This document shows positions 17,118 to 26,011 of a DNA stretch of 64,000 bases, in pieces. The DNA is taken from positions 35,626 to 99,625 of the forward strand of contig JAUNGD010000005.1 in NCBI GenBank assembly GCA_030524705.1, written 5' to 3'. This stretch comes from Lachnospiraceae bacterium. GTDB taxonomy: Bacteria; Bacillota; Clostridia; Lachnospirales; Lachnospiraceae. The notes below the pieces were generated by a model, which ran no database searches, was not told the origin of the DNA, and worked only from the letters and a program-made list of their open reading frames with translations. A program made the position numbers and the translations under genes. The stretch's first letter is position 1. The number at the start of each line of letters is the position of its first letter.

Positions 17118-17960
17118 GTGCGTGAAATAAATGTGAGCCAGCTTACAGATGTAATCGAAAAGCTCTGTATAGAGGCTAATGAGCACCTTCCGGAGGACGT
17201 AAAGTGTGCGATTAAGAACTGCCGTGCCTGTGAGGACGGTGAGATCGCCAAGGGCGTGCTGGACAATATCATCGAAAATTTTGACATCGCAGATAATGAA
17301 TGTGTACCGATCTGTCAGGATACCGGTATGGCCTGCGTATTTCTGGAGATCGGACAGGACGTTCACCTGGTAGGAGGAAACCTTGCTGAGGCAGTGGACG
17401 AGGGTGTCCGCAGGGGATACGACAAGGGATACCTGAGAAAATCCGTAGTAAAGGACCCGGTTCGCCGGGGCAATACGGGAGACAACACACCGGCAATGCT
17501 CTATACCGAGATCGTTCCGGGAGAAAACATCAAGGTAACAGTGGGTCCCAAGGGCTTTGGAAGCGAGAACATGAGCATGATCCGCATGTTCAAGCCCTCC
17601 GCGGGGCTTCAGGGCATCAAGGATTTCATTCTTGAGGTAGTGGAGACCGCCGGCCCGAATCCGTGTCCGCCCATGGTGGTGGGCGTAGGCATCGGCGGCA
17701 CCTTTGACAAGGCGGCGCTGCTGGCAAAGAAGGCTCTGATGCGCCCGATTGATTCCTCCAACCCGGATCCGTTCTATGCAGACCTGGAAAAGGAAATGCT
17801 GGAGAAGATCAATCAGCTCGGCATCGGCCCCCAGGGCTTTGGCGGCAGGACTACAGCCATCGGCCTGAACATTGAGACACTGCCTACTCACATTGCAGGA
17901 ATGCCCTGTGCGGTCAATATCAACTGCCATGTGACACGCCACAAAACGGAGGTGATCTAG
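17118..17960 (+). CDS. fumA: Class I fumarate hydratase, alpha subunit
   Basis: A 280-residue Fe-S hydrolyase alpha subunit of the fumarase/L-tartrate dehydratase family. Cluster cysteines lie in VPICQDTGM and GPNPCPPM, with CRACEDG near residue 36. GTG at 17118 is chosen because GAGAGGAG lies eight bases upstream; an earlier in-frame GTG at 17109 overlaps that site. The beta subunit begins two bases after the stop. Fumarase and tartrate dehydratase are hard to separate by sequence; the neighbours mdh and frdBA make fumarase the likely role, dehydrating malate to fumarate. Confidence 0.88.
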   Translation: MREINVSQLTDVIEKLCIEANEHLPEDVKCAIKNCRACEDGEIAKGVLDNIIENFDIADNECVPICQDTGMACVFLEIGQDVHLVGGNLAEAVDEGVRRGYDKGYLRKSVVKDPVRRGNTGDNTPAMLYTEIVPGENIKVTVGPKGFGSENMSMIRMFKPSAGLQGIKDFILEVVETAGPNPCPPMVVGVGIGGTFDKAALLAKKALMRPIDSSNPDPFYADLEKEMLEKINQLGIGPQGFGGRTTAIGLNIETLPTHIAGMPCAVNINCHVTRHKTEVI

Positions 17961-17961
17961 T

Positions 17962-18519
17962 ATGGAAAAACACATTACGCTGCCCCTCACAGAAGAGCTG
18001 GCAAAGACATTACATGCAGGTGATTCCGTATACCTCACCGGCACGATCTACACCTCCCGGGATGCGGGACACAAGAGAATGTGCGAAGCACTGGCTAGAG
18101 GCGAGGAGCTTCCCTTTGACCCGACGGATGCGACTATTTACTATGTAGGCCCCACACCGGCGAAGCCGGGAGCCGTCATCGGTTCTGCAGGTCCCACCAC
18201 CAGCGGACGTATGGATGCGTATGCGCCGACTATGATGTCTGTGGGAGCCAGAGGCATGATCGGCAAGGGAGCCCGTCTGCCGGAGGTCGTGGAGGCGATG
18301 AAGAAATACAGCGGCGTTTACTTTGGAGCCATCGGAGGCGCCGGAGCGCTTCTGGCAAAATGCATCAAGAGCGCAGAGCTGATCGCATATGAGGATTTGG
18401 GAGCAGAGGCTCTTCGGAAGCTTTACGTAGAGGATATGCCGCTGGTGGTAATCATCGACAGCGAGGGCAACAACCTCTATGAGATGGGACGGCAGGATTA
18501 CCTGAAAAACCGTCAGTAA
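17962..18519 (+). CDS. fumB: Class I fumarate hydratase, beta subunit
   Basis: A 185-residue beta subunit with family motifs GTIYTSRDAGHKRM near the N-terminus, GPTTSGRMD in the middle and GAIGGAGALLAKCI near residue 130. It pairs with the alpha subunit encoded two bases upstream; in many bacteria the two are fused in one protein. It is the last gene of the mdh-hdr-flx-frd-fum run, and a strong terminator follows 40 bases later. Confidence 0.9.
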   Translation: MEKHITLPLTEELAKTLHAGDSVYLTGTIYTSRDAGHKRMCEALARGEELPFDPTDATIYYVGPTPAKPGAVIGSAGPTTSGRMDAYAPTMMSVGARGMIGKGARLPEVVEAMKKYSGVYFGAIGGAGALLAKCIKSAELIAYEDLGAEALRKLYVEDMPLVVIIDSEGNNLYEMGRQDYLKNRQ

Positions 18520-18558
18520 AAAGGCATTAAAAAAAGCCCAGGAAAACGGGCAGAAGGG

Positions 18559-18600
18559 ACAGTGACATTCGCAGAACGCGGGTGTCGCTGTTCTTTTTTC
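18559..18600 (+). terminator. Terminator of the mdh-hdr-flx-frd-fum operon
   Basis: ACAGTGACA at 18559-18567 pairs with TGTCGCTGT at 18583-18591 (one wobble), with further pairing in the loop, followed by TTCTTTTTTC. Confidence 0.85.
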
Positions 18601-18715
18601 TGCCTGCTATTTTATGATAGAAGTTGCGGTTAGAGAAGACCTTTGATAAAATTAGAGAAAGACGGAGATTCCGTATCCACGGTCTATAGAAGAAAATAAG
18701 GTATAAAAGGCTTAT

Positions 18716-18770
18716 AAAAATGGAACGCTTTTTGGAACGCAATGGCAAAAATGGAACGCTTTTTGGAACG
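18716..18770 (+). repeat. Two tandem copies of a 31-base period repeat
   Basis: Copies of AAAAATGGAACGC followed by TTTTTGGAACG start at 18716 and 18747. Each copy itself contains GGAACG twice. A weaker GAAACGCTTTCC follows near 18798. It lies about 100 bases before the udp promoter and may be an operator array; nothing else is seen in this 514-base spacer besides the terminator and promoter. Confidence 0.6.
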
Positions 18771-18868
18771 AAATGATAAATCTTGTACGGGATTTGAAAC
18801 GCTTTCCGATGGAGATTATCATGAATATTTTTATACAGTGCTTTGGCAATTCTGTTTCAGACTTTTTA

Positions 18869-18897
18869 TAGACACCGGCCAAAAAATCTGATATAAT
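18869..18897 (+). promoter_or_regulatory. Promoter of the nucleoside salvage operon
   Basis: TAGACA at 18869-18874 and a perfect TATAAT at 18892-18897 with 17 bases between. About 130 bases of leader precede the udp ATG. Confidence 0.65.
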
Positions 18898-19033
18898 TTT
18901 ATTGAAATTTTCAGAAAAAAGTTGAAATGCTGTTCTGAAAATTTTTTGGAGTTAGGACATTATTCTAAACCAGGAAAATGAAGAAGACTGAAAATGTGCA
19001 AATTGACAGCATGCAGGAAGGGAGCGTGGTCGG

Positions 19034-19813
19034 ATGAATTATTCAGAGGATCCTGGTAAACAGTACCATCTTCAGGTAGGAAAGGGCGATGTCGGCCGCT
19101 ATGTGATCATGCCCGGCGACCCGAAGCGCTGTGCTAAGATTGCGAAGTATTTTGACGATGCGGAGCTGATTGCGGACAGCAGGGAGTACGTTACATACAC
19201 GGGCTATCTGGACGGTGTAAAGGTCAGCGTGACCTCCACAGGGATCGGGGGGCCCTCCGCCTCCATCGCCATGGAAGAGCTTGCCATGGTGGGAGCAGAT
19301 ACCTTTATACGGATCGGGACCTGCGGCGGAATGCAGCTTGGCGTGAAAAGCGGTGATATTGTTATTGCCAGTGGAGCGATCCGCATGGAGGGAACCAGCA
19401 GGGAGTATGCGCCGATCGAATTTCCTGCTGTGGCAGATATTGGGATCACGAATGCTCTGATCGGGGCGGCCCGGGATCTGGGGACGAATTACCATGTGGG
19501 CGTTGTTCAGTGCAAGGACGCCTTTTACGGACAGCATTCACCGGAGACAAAGCCCGTAAGCTACGAGCTTTTGAACAAGTGGGAGGCGTGGAAGCGGCTT
19601 GGCTGCCTGGCGTCCGAGATGGAGTCGGCGGCTTTGTTTATCGTAGCCAGTTCACTGAAGGTCCGGGCAGGCTCCGTATTTCTGGTGGTGGCCAACCAGG
19701 AGCGCGAAAAGGAAGGCTTGGACAATCCTGTGGTGCATGATACGGATATGGCGATCCGCACTGCGGTAGAAGCCATCCGCAGACTGATAAAGGAAGACGG
19801 ACAGGGGCAGTAA
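19034..19813 (+). CDS. udp: Uridine phosphorylase
   Basis: A 259-residue nucleoside phosphorylase of the Udp/DeoD superfamily: phosphate-binding [13 protein letters not shown] near residue 25, [14 protein letters not shown] near residue 97, and SEMESAALF near residue 200 that contacts ribose. The signature favours uridine phosphorylase over purine nucleoside phosphorylase; a separate DeoD lies at 27631. It cleaves uridine (and probably deoxyuridine) with phosphate to uracil and (deoxy)ribose-1-phosphate. It is the first gene of the operon. Confidence 0.88.
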   Translation: MNYSEDPGKQYHLQVGKGDVGRYVIMPGDPKRCAKIAKYFDDAELIADSREYVTYTGYLDGVKVSVTSTGIGGPSASIAMEELAMVGADTFIRIGTCGGMQLGVKSGDIVIASGAIRMEGTSREYAPIEFPAVADIGITNALIGAARDLGTNYHVGVVQCKDAFYGQHSPETKPVSYELLNKWEAWKRLGCLASEMESAALFIVASSLKVRAGSVFLVVANQEREKEGLDNPVVHDTDMAIRTAVEAIRRLIKEDGQGQ

Positions 19814-19876
19814 GGTCCCGGCAGCTAATTATGTGGATCAGGCATAATGCCTGCAATATAGAAAGGAGAAAAACAA

Positions 19877-20893
19877 ATGAATAAGAAAGTATTGGCAGTA
19901 GTATTGACAACAGCAATGGCAGCAATGGCAGTGCCCACTGTTTCCATGGCAGACGGAGAAGAATTTAAGGTAGGTCTTGTGACAGACGTCGGCGGTGTAA
20001 ACGACGGCTCCTTCAACCAGTCCGCATGGGAAGGACTTCAGAGAGCAATGGACGAGCTGGGCATCGAGGCAAATTACCTTGAGTCTTCCACAGACGCCGA
20101 TTATATTCCGAACATTGAGACATTTATTGATGAGGAATATGATCTGGTTATCAGCGTAGGCTACATGCTGGCAGACGCTACAAGAGCAGCAGCAGAAGAA
20201 AACCCGGACTGCAAATTTGCAATTATTGATGACTCAAGCATCGACCTGGACAACGTTACCTGCCTGATGTTCAGACAGGAGCAGGCTTCCTACCTTGTAG
20301 GATACGTAGCAGGCCTTATGACGAAGACAAACAACATCGGCTTCGTGCTTGGTATGGCAAATGAGACGATGCATCAGTTCGGATACGGATACTGCGCAGG
20401 CGCTTTGGACGCAAACCCGGATATCACGATCCAGCAGTTCAACGCGAACTCCTTTGCTGACTCTGCAACAGGAAAGACAAATGCAAACACAGCAATCACC
20501 AACGGCGCAGATATTATCTTCCATGCGGCAGGCGCAACAGGTCTCGGCGTGATCGAGGCATGCCAGGAGGCTGGTATCTATGCGATCGGCGTAGACAGCG
20601 ACCAGTCCTCCATCGCACCGGATACAATCATCACCTCTGCTATGAAGAGAGTAGACAACTCCGTATATGATTCTGTAGCAGCTCTGATAGACGGCACACT
20701 GGAAGGCGGCGTTAAGACATATGACCTGGCAGCAGGCGGCGTAGATATTGCTCCGACACAGGATCTGCTTCCGGAAGATGTTATCACAGCAGTAAACGAA
20801 GTAAAAGAAAAGATCATCAGCGGCGAGGTTACTGTTCCGTCCAACAAGGAAGAGTTTGAAGCTGCATACGGTGACGTATACGTATTGGATTAA
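19877..20893 (+). CDS. BMP-family nucleoside ABC transporter substrate-binding protein
   Basis: A 338-residue extracytoplasmic binding protein of the Bmp/Med/PnrA family, with the hallmark GLVTDVGGVNDGSFNQSAWEGL region just after the leader and HAAGATGLGVIEA and IGVDSDQSS in the C-terminal lobe. The leader has a Lys-rich start, a hydrophobic core and a VSMA-D type signal peptidase I site near residue 25. It has no cysteine there, so it is not an obvious lipoprotein, unlike most Gram-positive BMP proteins. The matching ATPase and two permeases lie at 23407-26947, separated by yjjI-yjjW. Confidence 0.9.
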   Translation: MNKKVLAVVLTTAMAAMAVPTVSMADGEEFKVGLVTDVGGVNDGSFNQSAWEGLQRAMDELGIEANYLESSTDADYIPNIETFIDEEYDLVISVGYMLADATRAAAEENPDCKFAIIDDSSIDLDNVTCLMFRQEQASYLVGYVAGLMTKTNNIGFVLGMANETMHQFGYGYCAGALDANPDITIQQFNANSFADSATGKTNANTAITNGADIIFHAAGATGLGVIEACQEAGIYAIGVDSDQSSIAPDTIITSAMKRVDNSVYDSVAALIDGTLEGGVKTYDLAAGGVDIAPTQDLLPEDVITAVNEVKEKIISGEVTVPSNKEEFEAAYGDVYVLD

Positions 20894-20913
20894 TAAAAAT
20901 GAGAGAAATTTCA

Positions 20914-22443
20914 ATGGAGCGGGTGAATGAGACCCGGGAAAAGATTCTGGAGATTATCAAAAGTCCATCCCTGACCCATGAGCAGAAGGTGACAAATCTG
21001 GCAGGCCAGGCGGATTCCCTTATGGAGGTTCTGGATTTGCCGGAGGGTCTGGATGAGCTGCTGAATGCTCCGGGCGAAGCACAATGTATCTGCGACCTTT
21101 CCGAGGGGCACGCACCCATGCGCCCGCGGTATATTGTTCCAGATTACGAAAAATTTATGAAGGAGGGGAGCTGCTTTCTGCAGCTTGCCCCTCCCACTGA
21201 TTTATATGAAGCGCTGGACCATCTGCTGATCCTTTACAAGCATGTACCCAGCGTTACAAATTATCCCGTTTTTGTGGGACATCTTGACCGGCTTCTGGAG
21301 CCGTTTATTGATACGGTGGAGGAGGCCCAGGCCAAAAAGCTTCTAAAAATGTTCATGACGCATATTGACCGGACCGTTTTGGATTCCTTTTCCCATGCGA
21401 ATATCGGCCCGGCGCCGACGAAGGCCGGAAGGCTGCTGCTGGAGGTGGAGGCTGAGCTGGAGAATGCCGTTCCGAACCTGACGCTGAAATACGAAGAGGG
21501 CGTGACGGACGATGCATTCATGCTGAAGGCGATTGACTGTGCGCTGCACAGCGCGAAGCCAAGCTTTGCCAACCACGCAATGTTCCGCAGCGAGCTGACG
21601 GAGGACTATGTGATCGCAAGCTGCTACAACGGCTTGCCGCTGGGAGGCGGCTCTTATACGCTCTGCCGTCTGATCCTGGGCAATATCGCAAAGCGCTCCT
21701 CTGGTATTCAGGATTTTGAGGAGAATCAGCTTCCTTACGTCATGGATATTATGGCCCGCTATATGGATGAGCGGATCCGTTTTGAAGTAGAAGAAAGCGG
21801 ATTTTTTGAGAACAATTTCCTGGCAAAGGAGGGCCTGATCCACAGAGACCGGTTTACCGCAATGTTCGGGCTGGTGGGTCTTGCGGACTGCGTCAATCTC
21901 CTTCTTGAAAAAGAGGGTAAGAGCGGACGCTTCGGCCACGACGAAAATGCCAACGATCTCGGAGTGGAGATCATGGAGATCATTCAGAAATTTAATGATG
22001 CACACGTCAATCCATACTGTGAGGTGACCGGAGGCCATTTCCTTCTGCACGCCCAGGTGGGCCTGGCGGAGGATCAGAATGTGACGCCGGGAACGCGTAT
22101 CCCTATTGGAGAGGAGCCGGAGGAGCTGATCGACCAGCTTCTGGTGCTCAGCCGCTTCCACAAATATTTCCCCTCCGGGACAGGCGATATTTTCTCCATC
22201 GACCTGACGGTACACAAAAATCCAGAGTACGTTCTGGATATTATAAAGGGTGCTTTCAAGAAAGACCTGCGGTATCTGTCCTTCTATTCCAGCGACAGCG
22301 ATGTGATCCGGGTGACCGGATATCTGGTGAAACGCTCCGAGATGGAGAAGCTGGATCAAGGGCTGGCGGTGCTGCAGGATACGACGGCCTTGGGACTCGG
22401 CGCGTCGAAGAACGGCCATATTCTGGAAAGAAAGGTACGCTGA
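20914..22443 (+). CDS. yjjI: YjjI-family glycyl radical enzyme (DUF3029), function unknown
   Basis: A protein of about 509 residues of the YjjI glycyl radical family. A candidate active-site cysteine sits in ASCYNGLPLGGGSYTL, and the C-terminal glycyl radical site is in VIRVTGYLVKRSE. GEEPEELIDQLL and a conserved TGTRIP-like loop lie between. The activase YjjW is encoded next, overlapping by one base. The start at 20914 has a GAGAG ribosome site; an ATG at 20899, six bases after the previous stop, has none. In Escherichia coli yjjI-yjjW also sit beside deoCABD, so the link to nucleoside breakdown is conserved across phyla. Its reaction is not established; the radical makes it strictly oxygen-sensitive. 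Confidence 0.88.
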   Translation: MERVNETREKILEIIKSPSLTHEQKVTNLAGQADSLMEVLDLPEGLDELLNAPGEAQCICDLSEGHAPMRPRYIVPDYEKFMKEGSCFLQLAPPTDLYEALDHLLILYKHVPSVTNYPVFVGHLDRLLEPFIDTVEEAQAKKLLKMFMTHIDRTVLDSFSHANIGPAPTKAGRLLLEVEAELENAVPNLTLKYEEGVTDDAFMLKAIDCALHSAKPSFANHAMFRSELTEDYVIASCYNGLPLGGGSYTLCRLILGNIAKRSSGIQDFEENQLPYVMDIMARYMDERIRFEVEESGFFENNFLAKEGLIHRDRFTAMFGLVGLADCVNLLLEKEGKSGRFGHDENANDLGVEIMEIIQKFNDAHVNPYCEVTGGHFLLHAQVGLAEDQNVTPGTRIPIGEEPEELIDQLLVLSRFHKYFPSGTGDIFSIDLTVHKNPEYVLDIIKGAFKKDLRYLSFYSSDSDVIRVTGYLVKRSEMEKLDQGLAVLQDTTALGLGASKNGHILERKVR

Positions 22444-23285
22444 TGAAGGCGGTGGTGAACCGTATTATTCCCTTCAGCAGCGTGGACGGGCCGGGGAACC
22501 GGACTGCAATTTTCCTGCAGGGCTGTAATATCAACTGTAAATACTGCCACAATCCAGAGACCAGAGGGCTCTGTATCGGATGCGGAAGCTGTGTGGAGCA
22601 ATGTCCCGTGGGCGCATTGTCTCGGACGGCGGAGGGCAGGATACGGTATGATGCTTCAAAGTGTGTCCAGTGCGATACGTGCATTCACGTATGCCCTCAC
22701 GACAGCTCTCCGAGGACCTGGGAGATGTCGCCGGAGGAGGCATATGAGAAGGTAAAACGTCAGATTCCCTTTATCCGGGGAATTACTGTTTCCGGGGGAG
22801 AATGCATGCTGCAGCCGGATTTTCTTCTGGAGCTGTTTCGGCTGGCAGGAAAAGACGGCCTTACGACTATGATAGACAGCAACGGGACGATTCCGTTTTG
22901 GGAATTTCCAGAGCTGCTTTCAGTGACGGACGGCGTGATGCTGGATATCAAGGCCTTTGGGGCGAAGGAGCACCAAAGGATCACGGAGGCTTCGAACGAT
23001 ACGGTCCTGAAGAACGCCGTATATCTGGCGGAGCAATCCAAATTGTATGAGGTGCGGTGCGTGATTGTGCCGGATCTGTATGACGCGGAGCAGAGTATCC
23101 GTGATATGGGAAAATTCCTGGCGCCTTATTTGAAAATCCGTGAGTTTCGCATAAAAATAATTGCTTACAGACCGATGGGAGTACGGGAAGCGTACTCCCA
23201 TTATAGGATACCGGGGCGGGAATATCTGGACAGCCTGGCGGATATTTTGAGGGAATATGGTTTTAGGGACATAGTAATGATATAA
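22443..23285 (+). CDS. yjjW: YjjW-family glycyl radical enzyme activase (radical SAM)
   Basis: A 280-residue radical SAM activase. The radical SAM cluster motif CNINCKYC lies near residue 28, followed by an inserted dicluster ferredoxin (CIGCGSCVEQCPVG and CVQCDTCIHVCPHD) and the SAM-binding VSGGECMLQ segment. It should generate the glycyl radical on YjjI using S-adenosylmethionine and low-potential electrons. The ATG overlaps the yjjI stop by one base, indicating coupled translation. Confidence 0.9.
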   Translation: MKAVVNRIIPFSSVDGPGNRTAIFLQGCNINCKYCHNPETRGLCIGCGSCVEQCPVGALSRTAEGRIRYDASKCVQCDTCIHVCPHDSSPRTWEMSPEEAYEKVKRQIPFIRGITVSGGECMLQPDFLLELFRLAGKDGLTTMIDSNGTIPFWEFPELLSVTDGVMLDIKAFGAKEHQRITEASNDTVLKNAVYLAEQSKLYEVRCVIVPDLYDAEQSIRDMGKFLAPYLKIREFRIKIIAYRPMGVREAYSHYRIPGREYLDSLADILREYGFRDIVMI

Positions 23286-23286
23286 A

Positions 23287-23341
23287 GGTGATGGAAAGGT
23301 AATAGAACGGTAATAGAAAGATAATAGAACGGTAATAGAGA
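23287..23341 (+). repeat. Five tandem 11-base units between yjjW and the transporter ATPase gene
   Basis: Units read GGTGATGGAAA, GGTAATAGAAC, GGTAATAGAAA, GATAATAGAAC, GGTAATAGAGA. The period is close to one helical turn. They begin two bases after the yjjW stop and end 66 bases before the next start codon. Confidence 0.8.
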
Positions 23342-23406
23342 TGCCGGAGCTGTGCAGACCTCATGCGGCCGCAGACCGGCAATTACAGGCGAGGAGGTAA
23401 GGGAGT

Positions 23407-24951
23407 TTGGGAAGAGTGAGCCATTTGGATGAAAGCAAAGTCGTAATCCGCATGAAAGACATTGTGAAAAAGTTTGGGGACTTTACTGCAAATGATCACA
23501 TCAACCTGACCGTACATAAAGGCGAGGTACACGCGATTCTCGGCGAGAACGGAGCAGGAAAGAGCACCATGATGAATGTGCTCTGCGGACTGTACAAGCC
23601 CACCAGCGGTCAGATTTTTATTAATGAAAAGGAAGTCCATTTTTCCAGTCCGAAGGATGCCATCGACATTGGAATCGGTATGGTACACCAGCATTTTATG
23701 CTGATTCAGCCCTTCACCGTTACGGAGAATATTATTCTCGGTATGGAGCCGGTAAAGGGGCTTGTGGTGGACAAAGAGAGCGCCAGAAAAAAGGTCATGG
23801 AACTTTCCGAGCGCTACAATATGAAGGTTGACCCGGATGCAAAGATCGAGGATATTTCCGTCGGTATGCAGCAGAGGGTGGAGATCCTGAAGGTACTCTA
23901 CAGAGGGGCGGATACGCTGATCCTGGATGAGCCCACCGCGTCTCTGACTCCGCAGGAGATCGAGGGACTGATGGAGATTATTCAGAATCTGACGGCGGAC
24001 GGCAAGAGCGTGATCCTGATTACGCACAAATTAAAGGAGATCACGGCGTCCTCCGACAACTGTACGATCATCCGTCAAGGCAAATACATCAATACGGTGA
24101 AGGTGGATGAAGTAAACGAAAATGACCTGGCAGCCATGATGGTGGGCCGGGATGTGAATTTTAAGGTCGAAAAAAAGGAAATGACTCCGGGAGAGATCGT
24201 TCTCGACGTAAGGGATATCCGGGCAAAGGATTACCGGGATGTGGAGATCCTGAAGGGACTGAGCCTGAATGTCAGAAGAGGCGAGATCGTGGGACTGGCA
24301 GGCGTGGACGGCAACGGACAGACCGAGCTGGTGGAGGTCTTGACTGGGCTTCGCAAGGCAGAGTCTGGTCAGGTGACGGTACTTGGAAGGGATGTATTCA
24401 ACAAATCCCCGAAGGAGACCTTTGAGAGCGGTATTTCCAGTATTCCGGCGGATCGTCAGAAGCACGGCCTGATTCTGGATTTTTCTGTTGAGGACAATAT
24501 GATCCTTCAGCATTTTGAGGAGGAGCCGTATTCCTCCAAAAAGTTTTTGAACCGGAAGGCGATCCGGGAGCACGCCACGGAGCTGATGGACAAATTTGAC
24601 ATCAGGCCCAGGGGGACTGAGGGCAATCCGGCAGGCACCCTGTCCGGCGGTAATCAGCAGAAGGTGATCATCAGCCGGGAAGTGACGAATGACAAGGAGC
24701 TTCTGATCGCGGTAAATCCGACGAGAGGCCTCGACGTCGGAGCCATTGAGTTTGTACATAAGTATCTTGTGGAGCAGAGGAACAAAAACCGTGCGATCCT
24801 GCTGGTTTCCTTTGAGCTGGACGAGATCATGAGTCTGTCAGACCGCATTGAGGTTATCTTTGACGGACAGATTACCGGAAGCGTACCGGGTAAGGACGCG
24901 GATGAAAAAGAGTTGGGATTTATGATGGCGGGAGGTAAGAAGCATGAATAA
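23407..24951 (+). CDS. Nucleoside ABC transporter ATP-binding protein (two ATPase domains)
   Basis: A 514-residue double ATPase of the BmpB/NupO type. First domain: Walker A GENGAGKST, signature ISVGMQQRVEI, Walker B LILDEPTASL. Second domain: degenerate Walker A GVDGNGQTE, signature LSGGNQQKV, and a Walker B LLIAVNPTRGLD in which the usual DEP is replaced by NPT, so the second site is probably not hydrolytic. TTG at 23407 is chosen with AGGAGG nine bases upstream. The gene overlaps the first permease by eight bases. It energises uptake of nucleosides delivered by the BMP protein. Confidence 0.9.
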   Translation: MGRVSHLDESKVVIRMKDIVKKFGDFTANDHINLTVHKGEVHAILGENGAGKSTMMNVLCGLYKPTSGQIFINEKEVHFSSPKDAIDIGIGMVHQHFMLIQPFTVTENIILGMEPVKGLVVDKESARKKVMELSERYNMKVDPDAKIEDISVGMQQRVEILKVLYRGADTLILDEPTASLTPQEIEGLMEIIQNLTADGKSVILITHKLKEITASSDNCTIIRQGKYINTVKVDEVNENDLAAMMVGRDVNFKVEKKEMTPGEIVLDVRDIRAKDYRDVEILKGLSLNVRRGEIVGLAGVDGNGQTELVEVLTGLRKAESGQVTVLGRDVFNKSPKETFESGISSIPADRQKHGLILDFSVEDNMILQHFEEEPYSSKKFLNRKAIREHATELMDKFDIRPRGTEGNPAGTLSGGNQQKVIISREVTNDKELLIAVNPTRGLDVGAIEFVHKYLVEQRNKNRAILLVSFELDEIMSLSDRIEVIFDGQITGSVPGKDADEKELGFMMAGGKKHE

Positions 24952-26011
24952 GAAAAAGAGTATTTTAGAGAGCAATGTGCTTTATACCATTATCGCAATT
25001 ATTGTAGGTTTTCTGATCGGAGCTGTCTTTCTTCTTATCGCGGGCATCAGCCCGGCGGTAGCCTATGCAAAGCTTTTGGACAGCGTATTCGGCAAACCGA
25101 AATATATGGTGTGGACGCTGATTTATGCCAGCCCGCTGATCTTCACGGGTCTGAGCGTTGCCTTTTCTTTCCGCACCGGCGTATTCAATATCGGCGCGGA
25201 GGGACAGTTCGTTGTGGGAAGCCTTGCGGCGTGCGTCATCGGTATTCTTTTTGACCTCCCGGTGTGGATTCATGTGCCGCTCTGTATCATCGCGGCGGCG
25301 GCGGCCGGAATGGTCTGGTCCCTGCTGGTGGGCCTTTTGAAGGTAAAGCGGGGCATCCATGAGGTATTGTCCTTCATCATGTTCAACTGGATCGCATTTT
25401 ATCTGTCAAACTATGTGGTTAACCTGGCGGCTATCCACAAGGAAGGCGGCGGAGAGGCGACAAAGGATGTGCGGAGCACTGCCAGGATTCTGGTGCCGGA
25501 GGGACTGCGGGATGCGCTGGGCTGTACTGCGGCAAACTGGGGCATCGTCATGGCAGTGGTTGCGGCTATCATTATCTGGGTAATTATTGAAAAAACGACT
25601 CTGGGCTATAAGCTGAAGGCGGTGGGCTTCAACAGCAGCGCGGCTTTGTATGCCGGCGTGAATTCTGACCGGTCCGTGCTGACGGCGCTGGGAATTTCCG
25701 GCGCTCTGGCAGGTCTCGGCGGAGCCGTACAGATCCTTGGCATGTCAGGACGCTTGAGCCAGTTCGCGGGACAGGAGGGCTATGGATTCGAGGGAATCAC
25801 CGTGGCTCTGATCGGAGCGTCAAGCCCCATCGGCTGTATATTTGCAGGTATTTTCTACGGAGCCATGAAGTACGGCGGCTCCAAGCTCAGCATCATAAAG
25901 GCCCCGGCGGAGGTCGTGGACATCATCATGGGCTGCGTCATTTTGTTCATCGCAATTTCGCAGATCTTTAAGGTGCTGCTCGGAAAGCTTACGAAAAAGG
26001 AGGTAAAATAA
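24944..26011 (+). CDS. Nucleoside ABC transporter permease, first subunit
   Basis: A 355-residue membrane protein with eight or more membrane segments, motif FSFRTGVFNIGAEGQFVVG near residue 72 and KLKAVGFNSSAALYAGVN as the ATPase-coupling loop. It matches NupP-type permeases that pair with a shorter partner. The ATG lies within the end of the ATPase gene and the stop is directly followed by the ATG of the second permease. Confidence 0.92.
   Translation: MNKKKSILESNVLYTIIAIIVGFLIGAVFLLIAGISPAVAYAKLLDSVFGKPKYMVWTLIYASPLIFTGLSVAFSFRTGVFNIGAEGQFVVGSLAACVIGILFDLPVWIHVPLCIIAAAAAGMVWSLLVGLLKVKRGIHEVLSFIMFNWIAFYLSNYVVNLAAIHKEGGGEATKDVRSTARILVPEGLRDALGCTAANWGIVMAVVAAIIIWVIIEKTTLGYKLKAVGFNSSAALYAGVNSDRSVLTALGISGALAGLGGAVQILGMSGRLSQFAGQEGYGFEGITVALIGASSPIGCIFAGIFYGAMKYGGSKLSIIKAPAEVVDIIMGCVILFIAISQIFKVLLGKLTKKEVK

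Noticed and set aside
18716-18770. Short CRISPR array
   Set aside because: Only two copies, spacer of a few bases, no cas genes; it is a plain direct repeat. The same applies to 23287-23341.
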